Part shown: positions 53,701-61,205 of the stretch, piece by piece
How the letters are laid out: every line of letters starts with the position of its first letter
Position numbering within the stretch: position 1 is the first letter of the stretch
From: Streptomyces inusitatus
GTDB lineage: Bacteria > Actinomycetota > Actinomycetes > Streptomycetales > Streptomycetaceae
DNA: 64,000 nucleotides
Direction: 5' to 3'
NCBI RefSeq assembly: GCF_014651115.1
Contig: NZ_BMWG01000001.1
Coordinates: forward strand, 372,001 to 436,000
Made by a program: the position numbers and the translations under genes
Notes under the pieces: generated by a model
Databases searched by the model: none
What the model saw: the letters and a program-made list of their open reading frames with translations, nothing else
Told to the model about the DNA's origin: nothing

Positions 53701-54110
53701 CGCAGCGCGTTGAAGGAGAACGCGGGCATCAGGATGTTGTGCGCCTTCCGCCAGTTCGGCTCGTCCCCGAAGGCGGTGAAGAGCCCGTCCCCCGCGAACT
53801 CCCTGACGGTGGCCAGCGGCTCGGCCGATTTACGGAAGCGGCTCTCGTCGCACAGCTCCGCGACCAGATCACCGCCCGAGACCATCAGCGCGTCCTCCCC
53901 GAAGAACCGCAGATTGAAGATCGGGCCCAGCGCCCGCGCCTCACGCAGCGCGTACTGGGTGAAGGCGTCGGTCGGCACGCTCAGCGCGTGCCCGAAGAAG
54001 GGCAGCGGGGTGCGCTCGGGAACCGTGCCGTTCGGACCTGTGCTGCTCGGGCCCGTACGCGGGCTCGTGCTCGGGCTCGCGTCTCGGCGGATGGTCGTCG
54101 TGGAGTCCAT
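50784..54110 (-). CDS. Self-sufficient cytochrome P450/NADPH-P450 reductase (CYP102 type)
   Basis: 1108 residues, P450 BM3 architecture. The haem domain spans about 30-500: I-helix LIAGHETTSG near 300, ExxR in NESMRLWP, and haem-binding FGNGERSCIGRQFA with the Cys thiolate near 438. A linker leads to a flavodoxin-like FMN domain (LTVLHGSNLGTSRGLAAELA), then FAD/NADPH domains (LRHYSVSSSP, ISAGTGLAPFRA, CGDGRAMAP) ending in DVWAG. Such enzymes hydroxylate fatty acids near the omega end. A Glu/Ala/Gly-rich insert (GSEAAGAKAAGPGAADPEGG) sits before the I-helix. Promoter and TetR operator lie upstream. Confidence 0.95.
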   Translation of the reverse strand: MDSTTTIRRDASPSTSPRTGPSSTGPNGTVPERTPLPFFGHALSVPTDAFTQYALREARALGPIFNLRFFGEDALMVSGGDLVAELCDESRFRKSAEPLATVREFAGDGLFTAFGDEPNWRKAHNILMPAFSFNALRAYHPTMMTVARRLLAKWDAQAGTPVEVAEDMTRLTLDTIGLCGFGHDFGSFDRGEQHPFIASMVRALDHAQRKTGFIPGLDFLYARAESRQQANILAMNRLADDIVRARRAAGSEAAGAKAAGPGAADPEGGDLLDLMLNAVDKETGEPLDDTNIRYQLLTFLIAGHETTSGSLSFALYYLLKNPAVLAEARAETDALWGDDPDPDPSYEDVGRLALLRRVLNESMRLWPTAPAFAVEPLEDTVIGGRHPVRKGQAITIITPALHRDPGWGDNTELFDPDRFTPENMERRPGHLYKPFGNGERSCIGRQFALHEATLLLGLIVHRYRLLDHEDYRLRIKETLTLKPDGFTLTPVRRTADERRPAVAVAAAIAGKAETEGVEPRAGLRAPGTTLTVLHGSNLGTSRGLAAELAAQGARYGFTTSLAPLDEAVDALDPEHPVLIVASSYNGRPTDDAARFVAWLEAGGAPAALPYAVLGIGDRNWSATYQRVPTLIDRELAAAGGVALAERAAVDVSMDVGAEVERWSAGVWTALLDRYGVPADADADDTAGETAAGPRHTVMDAPADESAPGRDGAAADHEGLLPLTVAETAELVDMESPLGRSKRFLRLRLPEGTTYRSADHLLIRPANPAALVDRVIGALALAPDRVVVLGATAPGAERLPVDRPMTVRTLLTRFTELGRPATARQAAALAAHTPCPPERVALERLAAEPDGATVPELLERYASCRPGLAELLDVLPPMRLRHYSVSSSPALAPDTADLMVAASPVPHRDGEGVFLGAGAAYLAGLEPGDTVHGRVSPCRDDFRLPADPAVPVLLISAGTGLAPFRAAVADRVAVANPTAAPGTADRDRAPLLCYFGCDHPEVDYLHRAELEEAAASGAAALRPVFSKAPENGARYVQDRLLAESEEVWSLLAAGAHIRVCGDGRAMAPAVRDAFRAICAAHTGASPEEASAWLSGLMAEGRYVEDVWAG

Positions 54111-54181
54111 TGATCCTGCCCTCCGGTGCTCCGGTGGTCATCGGGTGGGGCGAGGCCGTCGTGCGCCCCGCTTCCCGATTC

Positions 54182-54210
54182 ACTGTACAAGCGACATTGT
54201 CAGGTGACAA
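54182..54210 (-). promoter_or_regulatory. Promoter of the P450 gene
   Basis: On the minus strand TTGTCA (54205-54210) and TACAGT (54182-54187) are separated by exactly 17 bp, a good sigma-70-type -35/-10 pair about 70 bp before the P450 start. The TetR-type palindrome overlaps it. Confidence 0.7.
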
Positions 54211-54215
54211 TGTCG
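54192..54215. promoter_or_regulatory. TetR-type operator
   Basis: CGACATTGTCA-GG-TGACAATGTCG, a perfect 24-bp palindrome with 11-bp arms, covers the -35 and spacer of the P450 promoter and lies 40 bp before the TetR start. Position predicts repression of both genes. Confidence 0.85.
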
Positions 54216-54254
54216 ATCGACAGGGGCGCTTGACTATGTCGCTATAGTGGCCAT

Positions 54255-54875
54255 ATGGCCCATGTAACCGCCGCCGAGCGCCGCCCCCAGCTCATCGCAG
54301 CCGCCATCGAGCTGATGGCCCGCGAAGGCGTCACGGCCGGCTCCACCAGAGCGATCGCCGCCGAACTCGGAGTCGCCCAGGCGACCGTGCACTACACCTT
54401 CGGCACCAAGGCCGACCTCTACCGCGCCGTACTGGAATTCCTCACCGAGGAACTCCTCACCGGCGTCCAGCTGTCCGTGGCCCGCGCCACCAGCCTGGAA
54501 GAGGCGCTCCGGGCCACCGCCGACGCCTTCTGGGCCGATCTCGCCGAGCGGCCCGAACTCCATCTGCTCTGGTTCGAACTGATCACCTTCTCCCTCCGCA
54601 GCCCCGACCTCCGCGAAGTCGTCGAGCGCTACCACTCCGGCATCACCGACCTCGCCGTCACCGTCCTCACCGAGACCGAACGCCGCACCGCCCGCCCCTT
54701 CTCCCTCCCCCCCGCCGAACTCGCCGACTTCTTCCTCTCCGGCCTCGACGGCATCGGCATGCACCTCCTCATCACCGGCGGCGACCTCCCCGACGAGAGC
54801 ACCCGGCGCGCGCTGGACCGGCTGGTGACGGCGGCGGTGGGGCTGGCGTACGCGGACTCCCCCGGCGCGGAGTAG
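54255..54875 (+). CDS. TetR-family regulator of the P450 gene
   Basis: 206 residues. N-terminal helix-turn-helix RRPQLIAAAIELMAREGVTA, STRAIAAELGVAQATVHYTF and GTKADLYRAVLEFL is a standard TetR DNA-binding domain; the C-terminal ligand domain is all-helical. Divergent from the CYP102 gene across a perfect palindrome, so a fatty-acid or similar hydrophobic inducer is likely. Confidence 0.92.
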   Translation: MAHVTAAERRPQLIAAAIELMAREGVTAGSTRAIAAELGVAQATVHYTFGTKADLYRAVLEFLTEELLTGVQLSVARATSLEEALRATADAFWADLAERPELHLLWFELITFSLRSPDLREVVERYHSGITDLAVTVLTETERRTARPFSLPPAELADFFLSGLDGIGMHLLITGGDLPDESTRRALDRLVTAAVGLAYADSPGAE

Positions 54876-54997
54876 GCCCGGCGGCCGGACCGACCCGCCC
54901 CAGCCGGAGCGGGTTGGTTCATTGAGTTCAGCAGTTGCTTGGAGGGTGTCTCACGTGGCAGTTTCGCGAGCTTCTGGTAGCAGGTCGGGGCAGCCTT

Positions 54998-55582
54998 CTA
55001 AGGCCTGGTCGATGCGGCCGCCCTGGCGGCCTGCTCGATCTTCGCGAAGTGGGCCGCACGGGCTTCCTCGTCGATCGGCTGCTCGTTTTCGGCGCGCACC
55101 CCGGTCCGGCCGTCGACGCCCTCACGCAGGATGTCGGCGTGCCCGGCATGCCGAACGGTCTCACCGAGGACATGGACCATGACGGCGAACAGGTTCGTGT
55201 TCGGACAAGGCTCCGACCACCAGGGCACATGGCCGGAGGCATCGAGGGCAAGCTCGTTGATCGTCGCGTCCGAGTGTTCCCACGTGCGCCGGTAGAACCC
55301 GATGATCTGGTCGCGCGTCTCGTCCCCGGCCACCCATTGATCGCTGCCGTCGGAGTCCTGCCACCGGTACAGAGCTTCCGGAGAAGGGCGGTCGAAGACC
55401 TCACCGAAGTACCTGGCCTCGACCGTGGCCACGTGTTTGACCAGGCCAAGGAGGTTGGTCCCGGTCACCGTCAGAGGCCGGCGCGCGTCATATTCGGATA
55501 AACCGTCGAGCTTCCAGAGCAGCGCCTCACGGTCCCGCCGCAGTCTCTTGTGCAGGCTGTCTTTCGCGAACTCGTCGATCAT
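54998..55582 (-). CDS. DinB/DUF664-family protein
   Basis: 194 residues from ATG 55582 (GTG 55600 also possible). Four-helix DinB fold: LDGLSEYDARRPLTVTGTNL, LGLVKHVATVEARYFGEVF (first metal His), and VMVHVLGETVRHAGHADILR with the second and third His. This matches the DUF664 branch used as thiol-dependent metal enzymes, such as mycothiol transferases in actinobacteria. Monocistronic. Confidence 0.88.
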   Translation of the reverse strand: MIDEFAKDSLHKRLRRDREALLWKLDGLSEYDARRPLTVTGTNLLGLVKHVATVEARYFGEVFDRPSPEALYRWQDSDGSDQWVAGDETRDQIIGFYRRTWEHSDATINELALDASGHVPWWSEPCPNTNLFAVMVHVLGETVRHAGHADILREGVDGRTGVRAENEQPIDEEARAAHFAKIEQAARAAASTRP

Positions 55583-55955
55583 GCGGCACGAGCCTGCCAC
55601 GGGCTGCTCATGGCCTCAAGATCCCGTACACGGTCCCCGGTCCGCGGTCCCCGGTCCGCGGTGACAGGACGGGCCGTGGTCAGCGATGGTCACCGCACCG
55701 GCCTGCTGCAAGGAGCTGCTGCGGCGCGTTCCGGGGGAGAACGGCGGACCGACTGGCCCTCTGGTCCGCCAAGGCGCGCTCGGAAGACTCACACTGATCG
55801 AAGCGGAGCACAGCGGGCGGCCCTGGGTGACCGGTACGCCGTCTCCCTCGCCGACCTTGAGGAGCAGGGGAGAGAGACGGCGCAGCGGCTCCGCAGCCGC
55901 CTGGGGCGGCTCGGGTACGGCTGAACTCACCCGGGAGGCCGGGTGGCCGGGCGGG
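55583..55955. other. Intergenic region with a tandem 14-bp repeat
   Basis: GGTCCCCGGTCCGC is repeated twice without gap (55632-55659). No supported gene or clear hairpin. Open frames crossing it are not convincing. Confidence 0.5.
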
Positions 55956-57434
55956 TCACTTCACGGGCTGGGGCACCGCCGGGCGGCGCGGCGGGCGGAC
56001 CGCTGTGACGGTGACGATCAGGCCGGCGGCGAAGAGGGCGGCGGCGACGGTGAAGGCCGTGGTGTAGCCGTGGGTGAGGGCTTCGGCGGCCTGGCCGAGG
56101 AGGGCGGGGTCGCTCTCGGCGGCGGCGCGGTAGAAGGTGCCGGCGGCGTCGCCGAGGCGGTCGTTGGCGGCGGTGGCGGAGACGGTGGTGAGGACGGCGA
56201 GGCCGAGGGCGCCGCCGACCTGCTGGGCGGTGTTCAGGAGGGCGGAGGCGATGCCGGTGTCCTGGGGGCGTACGCCGCTGACGGCGGCCAGGGTCATCGG
56301 GACGAAGCCGGAGCCGAGGCCGAGGCCGGTGAGGAACATCGCGGGGGCGAGCTGGGTCGCGTACGGCGAGCCCGTGTCCAGGGTGCTGAACCAGAGCATG
56401 CCCAGCGCGGCCAGCAGCAGCCCGGGGCCCGCGATACGGCGCGGTGAGAAGCGGGCGACGAGCTTGGATCCGGCGGCGGCCGCGAGGGCCATGCCGATGC
56501 TGAAGGCGAGGTAGGCGAAGCCCGTGCGCACCGGGCTGTAGCCCAGGATCTGCTGCATGTAGAGGGTCAGGAAGTAGAAGGTCGCGAACATTCCCGACCC
56601 CATGAACAGCATGGTCGCGTACGCGCCCGAGCGGCTGCGGTCCCGGAACAGACGCAGCGGCATCATCGGGTTGGCGGTCCTGGCCTGGAGGACGAGGAAG
56701 AGCGCGAGCAGGACGACGGCGGCGGCGAGCGAGCCGAGGGTGAGGGAGTCGGTCCAGCCGTGCTCGCCGCCCCGGGTGATCGCGTAGACGAGGGCGATCA
56801 GTCCGCCGGTGCCGGTGATCGCGCCGGGGACGTCGAGCCGGCCGGAGCGCCGGTCGGCCTCGGCCTCGGCGAGGACACGGGTGCCCGCCAGGATCGCCAC
56901 TCCGATGGGGATGTTGACGAAGAAGACCCAGCGCCAGTCGAGGTAGTCGGTCAGCACCCCGCCGAGCAGCAGCCCGACGGTGGAGCCGAGACCGGCCATG
57001 GCCGCGTACACGCCCATCGCCTTGTTGCGCGGCGCGCCCTCGGGGAAGTTCGTGGCGATCAGCGAGAGCGCGGTGGGCGCGGCGATCGCGGCTCCGACGC
57101 CCTGGAGGACCCGGGAGGCGATCAGTACTTCCTCACCGCTCGCCAGGCCGCCGAGCAGCGAGGCGAGGGTGAAGACGACTATGCCGACCCGGAACATCCG
57201 GCGGCGGCCGAAGAGATCCCCGGCCCGGCCGCCGAGCAGCAGCAGACCGCCGAAGGCGAGGGCGTAGGAGTTGACGATCCAGGCCAGACCGGAGGCGGAG
57301 ACGCCCAGGTCGGACTGGATGCTGGGGAGGGCGATGTTGGTGATGGTGCCGTCGAGGACGACCATCAGCTGCGCCGCCGCGATGACGAGCAGGGCGAGGC
57401 CGGCGTGGCGGCCCGGCGGGGTGGGGCTGGACAT
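55956..57434 (-). CDS. MFS drug exporter, DHA2 (14-span) type
   Basis: 492 residues with about fourteen hydrophobic spans. GGGAG lies upstream of ATG 57434. Motif D1-like LMVVLDGTITNIALPSIQSD in TM1, the A-motif GGRAGDLFGRRRMFRVGIVV, and the antiporter C-motif GLGSTVGLLLGGVLTDYLDW are clear. Divergent from the CocE hydrolase; with the TetR gene downstream they may form a detoxification module. Confidence 0.92.
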   Translation of the reverse strand: MSSPTPPGRHAGLALLVIAAAQLMVVLDGTITNIALPSIQSDLGVSASGLAWIVNSYALAFGGLLLLGGRAGDLFGRRRMFRVGIVVFTLASLLGGLASGEEVLIASRVLQGVGAAIAAPTALSLIATNFPEGAPRNKAMGVYAAMAGLGSTVGLLLGGVLTDYLDWRWVFFVNIPIGVAILAGTRVLAEAEADRRSGRLDVPGAITGTGGLIALVYAITRGGEHGWTDSLTLGSLAAAVVLLALFLVLQARTANPMMPLRLFRDRSRSGAYATMLFMGSGMFATFYFLTLYMQQILGYSPVRTGFAYLAFSIGMALAAAAGSKLVARFSPRRIAGPGLLLAALGMLWFSTLDTGSPYATQLAPAMFLTGLGLGSGFVPMTLAAVSGVRPQDTGIASALLNTAQQVGGALGLAVLTTVSATAANDRLGDAAGTFYRAAAESDPALLGQAAEALTHGYTTAFTVAAALFAAGLIVTVTAVRPPRRPAVPQPVK

Positions 57435-57510
57435 GTGGGGGTTCTCCCGGTGCGGTGCGGGCCGCGCGGTGGCGCGGGCCACCCACAAAAATATACAAGT
57501 GTTGAGTTTT

Positions 57511-57534
57511 ATTTCTCACCGGGCGTTGAGAAAT
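57511..57534. promoter_or_regulatory. Inverted repeat between exporter and CocE hydrolase
   Basis: ATTTCTCA and TGAGAAAT with an 8-bp spacer, in an AT-rich stretch of the divergent intergenic region. A candidate TetR operator, possibly for the regulator at 59481-60101. Confidence 0.5.
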
Positions 57535-57709
57535 GCGTCACGCGGGCGGGCGCGCGATGCCCGCGCTCGCTCCCACCTGGAGGTTTAAACGACATCGTTC
57601 ACCCGTTCGAGTGGATCAGGGTGCGGGGATTCCTCAAGATGATCTTGATGGGGAGATCATTTCTTCGACCACTTCATCAGCACTTCTGCCACGAAAGGCG
57701 GGCACAACC

Positions 57710-59395
57710 ATGGCGGTTGACACCCCGGGGAACCCGTTCACACTCAGCACCGACGCACTCGCCCAGCTGGAAGCGATCCGCGAGGCGCTGCTGGATCCGT
57801 CGCCGCGCCGGATCGGCCGCCTGGACCAGTGGGGGCTGGCCGACACCTACGAGACGTACGCGGAGACCTCCACGTACTCGGAGGTCTCGATCGCCATGGA
57901 CGACGGGACCGTGCTCGACGCGTCGCTGAGCGTCCCGCGCGATCTCGCACCCGGCCAGAGCCTCCCCACGGTCGTCATGCCCGCGCCGCTGATCGGGATC
58001 GGCCACCGGGCCTACCTCGGCATGATCCCGCGCCTGACCCTCGGCGGCTACGCCGTCCTCGCCTACAGCCAGCGCGGTCTGGCCGCCTCCAAGGGCGAGA
58101 TCCACGTCGCCGGACCGCTGGACGTCACCGACGCCACCACCGTCATCAACTGGCTGTCCCAGCACGACGCCGTCGACTCGGAGCGGATCGGATTCTTCGG
58201 CTCTTCCTACGGCGCCGGAACGAGCCTGCTGGCGGCCGCGCGGGACCGCCGGATCAAGGCCGTGGTCGGCACCAGCGCGTGGGGGGACCTGTTCACCTCG
58301 CTGTACGAGAACGGCACCCGCCATCTGAAGGCCTTCGAGGCGCTCGTGGAGCTGTTCGGCGAGGACCGGTGCTCGGAGGAGTTCCGGGGCATCATCCAGA
58401 AGATCCGCGCCAACACCGTCGACGACGAGGTACGGGAGTTCGCCCGGGCCCGGTCGCCCAAGCACCAGCTGGCCGCGTACAACGAGAACCGGACGCCGAT
58501 CCTGCTGACCACCGCCTGGCACGAGACGATCTTCTCGGTGCCCGGCGTCGTCGACCTGTTCACCGGCCTGACGGGCCCCAAGTCGCTGCTCGTCCAGGTC
58601 GGCGACCACGGCAACGGCGAGCTTCCCGGTCTGGCCGGTCTCCTCTCCAAGCCGACCGAGATGGCCTACCGCTGGCTGGACCACCACCTCGGCGGCCACG
58701 CCGGCGACGGGCGCGAGCCCCGCTTCGGCGTCCGCTCGGAGTACATGCACAACCTGCTGTCCGACCTCCACCACCCCGACTGGGAGAGCTACACCCTGCC
58801 CCAGGAGCGCTTCCACCTCGCCGACGCCGCCGCCGGAGAGCGCGACGCGCGGCTGGTCCGGAGCGAGCCGCAGGCGGACTGGACCCGCTCCGTCAAGGCC
58901 ACCGGCCAGGGCACCGAGGTCGTCGTGGCCCCGAAGCTGGTCCAGACCGGTCTGGCCGAGCGCATGGGCCTGCCCCACGTCTACAAGACCGCCGAGGTCG
59001 ACCGCGGCCTCGCCGCGATCTGGACCACCGATCCGCTGGAGCGCGCCATGCGCGTCCAGGGCGAACCGGCGGTGCGGGTGACCGTGAAGCCGGAGGAGAA
59101 GGACGCCACGATCGTGGCCTATCTGCTGGACTGCGACCCGGCCACCGGCAAGGCCGCCATCATCACCCACGCCCCCTACACCCTCACCGGAGAGCAGCCC
59201 GGCCAGGCGGCCACCGTGACCTTCTCCCTCCAGCCCGCCCACTACGTCCTGGCCGCCGGCCGCCAACTCCAGCTGGTCATCGACACCCACGACGATTTCT
59301 TCGCCGACGCCAACACCACACCGTCCGCCATCGAGATCAGCTCCCCGCAGGGCGCCGAGTCCTACCTCGACATCCCGCTCGACGCCCAGGACTGA
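57710..59395 (+). CDS. CocE/NonD-family hydrolase
   Basis: 561 residues. ATG 57710 follows CGAAAGGCGGGCACAACC. The N-terminal alpha/beta-hydrolase domain has the nucleophile elbow FFGSSYGAG (Ser near 165), with Asp and His further on (HETIFSVPGVV, VQVGDHGNGEL). The C-terminal jelly-roll domain (VRVTVKPEEKDATIVAYLLD, and HYVLAAGRQLQLVIDTHDDF) marks X-Pro dipeptidyl-peptidase/cocaine-esterase relatives. No signal peptide, so probably cytoplasmic. Divergent from the DHA2 exporter. Confidence 0.9.
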   Translation: MAVDTPGNPFTLSTDALAQLEAIREALLDPSPRRIGRLDQWGLADTYETYAETSTYSEVSIAMDDGTVLDASLSVPRDLAPGQSLPTVVMPAPLIGIGHRAYLGMIPRLTLGGYAVLAYSQRGLAASKGEIHVAGPLDVTDATTVINWLSQHDAVDSERIGFFGSSYGAGTSLLAAARDRRIKAVVGTSAWGDLFTSLYENGTRHLKAFEALVELFGEDRCSEEFRGIIQKIRANTVDDEVREFARARSPKHQLAAYNENRTPILLTTAWHETIFSVPGVVDLFTGLTGPKSLLVQVGDHGNGELPGLAGLLSKPTEMAYRWLDHHLGGHAGDGREPRFGVRSEYMHNLLSDLHHPDWESYTLPQERFHLADAAAGERDARLVRSEPQADWTRSVKATGQGTEVVVAPKLVQTGLAERMGLPHVYKTAEVDRGLAAIWTTDPLERAMRVQGEPAVRVTVKPEEKDATIVAYLLDCDPATGKAAIITHAPYTLTGEQPGQAATVTFSLQPAHYVLAAGRQLQLVIDTHDDFFADANTTPSAIEISSPQGAESYLDIPLDAQD

Positions 59396-59423
59396 TCCCC
59401 GGCACCGGCACCGGCACGCGAAA

Positions 59424-59451
59424 GCCCGCGCGGACGGCGGTCCGCGCGGGC
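59424..59451. terminator. Bidirectional terminator
   Basis: GCCCGCGCGGAC-GGCG-GTCCGCGCGGGC, a perfect 12-bp stem, between the convergent CocE and TetR genes. Confidence 0.85.
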
Positions 59452-59480
59452 CTCTCGACAGCTTCCGGAGAGTGTCCGGC

Positions 59481-60101
59481 TCACTCCGCCGGGGCGATCA
59501 GGGAGCGCAGCAGCGGTACGGAGAGCCGCAGGATGTCCTCCAGATCCGCTTCGGCGAGATCCGGCATCCTCAGCAGATGGCGCTGGGTCGCGATCCCCAT
59601 CATCATCGCGCCCACCAGCGCCGAGCGGAGCCGGGCGTCCGGCCCGTCGATGGCCGCCGCGATCGGGTCGACCGCCTGCTCGGTGATCCGCCTCCGCAGC
59701 AGCTCGGCGGCCTCCTCGCCGGTCATGCTCGCCCGTACCAGCGCGGTCATCGGGCTGTCCGGGTCCCTGGACCAGCCGCTCAGCATCGTGCGGAGATAGT
59801 TCTCCACCGACTCGCCCGGGTCGTCCGTCGTCAGCTCGGCGATCGGGATCTCCCACCGCACCGCCTCGCGGAACAGATCCTGCTTGGTCCCGAAGTACTG
59901 GATGACCGACGCCTTGTCGACCTCCGCCTCCGCCGCGATGGCCCTGATCGTGGCCCGCTCGAACCCCACCCGCGCGAACTGCCTCCGGGCGGCCTCCAGA
60001 ATCCGCCGCCGAGTCCGCTCCCCCTTGCTCTCGGGGGCGTCCTCCCTGGTCACACCGGCCGCCGTGCGGGTGCGGGCCGTCTTCGCCTCGTGCTCGTCCA
60101 C
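59481..60101 (-). CDS. TetR-family regulator with captured NUDIX-type N-terminus
   Basis: 206 residues from GTG 60101. The DNA-binding domain begins only at about residue 22: GERTRRRILEAARRQFARVG, FERATIRAIAAEAEVDKASV, IQYFGTKQDLF. The preceding 20 residues (DEHEAKTARTRTAAGVTRED) are nearly identical to the start of the NUDIX protein at 26985, and so is the promoter DNA, so the leader seems borrowed. The likely targets are the adjacent CocE hydrolase and DHA2 exporter. Confidence 0.88.
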   Translation of the reverse strand: MDEHEAKTARTRTAAGVTREDAPESKGERTRRRILEAARRQFARVGFERATIRAIAAEAEVDKASVIQYFGTKQDLFREAVRWEIPIAELTTDDPGESVENYLRTMLSGWSRDPDSPMTALVRASMTGEEAAELLRRRITEQAVDPIAAAIDGPDARLRSALVGAMMMGIATQRHLLRMPDLAEADLEDILRLSVPLLRSLIAPAE

Positions 60102-60132
60102 ACGATGGACCCTAACCGCCCGCGCGAAACCG

Positions 60133-60906
60133 CTACAGCGAGTCGCCCTCGATCTCCGTGTACTCCTTGCGCAGCGCGTCGATGATCGCGTGGGATCCGG
60201 GCAGCTCCACCCCGTCGACACCGCTGATCGCCCGGACCCCGATCGCCGCATTGGTCGCGAAGGCCGCCCGCATCGCCGACAGCTCCCCGAGCCGGACCGG
60301 CCTCGTGTCATGGTCATGGACCCCCCTGAGGAGTTCCATCGTCACCCCGGGCAGACAGTCCCCCTCCGGCCAGATCACCCGCTCCCCGTCGAAGAAGCCG
60401 ACGTTCCACGTCGCCCCCTCCGACACCACCCGGTCCCGGTCGACGAAGAGCGCGTCGTCGAATCCACCCAGCTGAGCCTGGCGACGCTGGTACAGCCCGC
60501 CGAAGAGACCAACACTCTTCACCCCCGGGACATCCCGCACATACACCGCCGACCGCACCCGCAACGGCGGCAGCGGCAGCACGCCCGCCGGCCGCGAGGT
60601 CACCAGCACCTGAGGGTCGTCCGCCGCGCTCGGACGCCCCAGATCCAGCCCGGGATCGAAAACCGTGACCCGAACCGTGGCGGAACCCGCCCCCGGCACG
60701 GCCCGCCGCGCCAGCTCACGAACGCGCGGCAGATCCAGCTCGACACCGAAGAGAGTCCGGCAGTCACGCCGCAGTCGGTCCAGATGCAGCGACAGCCCGC
60801 GCACCCGGCCGTCATCAACCCTCATCGTCGTGAAATGGCCGTAGTTCGTCAGCGCCAGGGCCTGGAGTCGCCCCGGCTCGACCGGCGCGCCGTTGAGTTC
60901 TGCCAT
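60133..60906 (-). CDS. Class IV aminotransferase / 4-amino-4-deoxychorismate lyase-like
   Basis: 257 residues with the class IV PLP fold: MAELNGAPVEPGRLQALALT, LSLHLDRLRRDCRTLFGVEL, a Lys candidate in VPGVKSVGLFGGLYQRRQAQ, DALFVDRDRVVSEGATWNVG and GDCLPGVTMELLRGV. The overall pattern fits PabC-like lyases or D-amino-acid transaminases. It could supply the step after PabAB (9202-11286), although the genes are 49 kb apart. Confidence 0.82.
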   Translation of the reverse strand: MAELNGAPVEPGRLQALALTNYGHFTTMRVDDGRVRGLSLHLDRLRRDCRTLFGVELDLPRVRELARRAVPGAGSATVRVTVFDPGLDLGRPSAADDPQVLVTSRPAGVLPLPPLRVRSAVYVRDVPGVKSVGLFGGLYQRRQAQLGGFDDALFVDRDRVVSEGATWNVGFFDGERVIWPEGDCLPGVTMELLRGVHDHDTRPVRLGELSAMRAAFATNAAIGVRAISGVDGVELPGSHAIIDALRKEYTEIEGDSL

Positions 60907-60965
60907 ACGGCTCAGGATGCCATCGGGCAGGCTCTCCGGGGCCGGTGTTACGGAAACATCGGCAG

Positions 60966-61185
60966 TCGTCTCGGGTCACCGCCGAAGACGCCGTCAGCAT
61001 CGACGCCGACGCCGCGATTCCGCGCTACTGGCGGCTGGAGTTCGGCCCGCCTCCCCGACTGAATCATCAGCGAGCTGGACAACAGTCGCTGCACCGAGAG
61101 AGCGATCGCGCTCCCCGGAACCGTCACCCGGATCGACGCCCCCTTCCCCATGGGAATCGACCCCGCCGGGATCGCGCGCCGGTGA
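60966..61185 (+). pseudogene. Remnant of a Uma2-family nuclease gene
   Basis: One frame reads IDADAAIPRYWRLEFGPPPR, the usual IPxYWRLEL-PPPR segment of Uma2 (PD-(D/E)XK-like) proteins; after a frameshift another frame ends RIDAPFPMGIDPAGIARR and a stop, the typical Uma2 C-terminus. The N-terminal two thirds are gone. Confidence 0.55.
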
Positions 61186-61205
61186 GAGGACACCCGTCCC
61201 GGCGG

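Noticed and set aside
50670-54113. A 1147-codon plus-strand frame opposite the P450 gene
   Set aside because: Antisense to a clear CYP102 protein; composition is Arg/Gly-rich with no domain.
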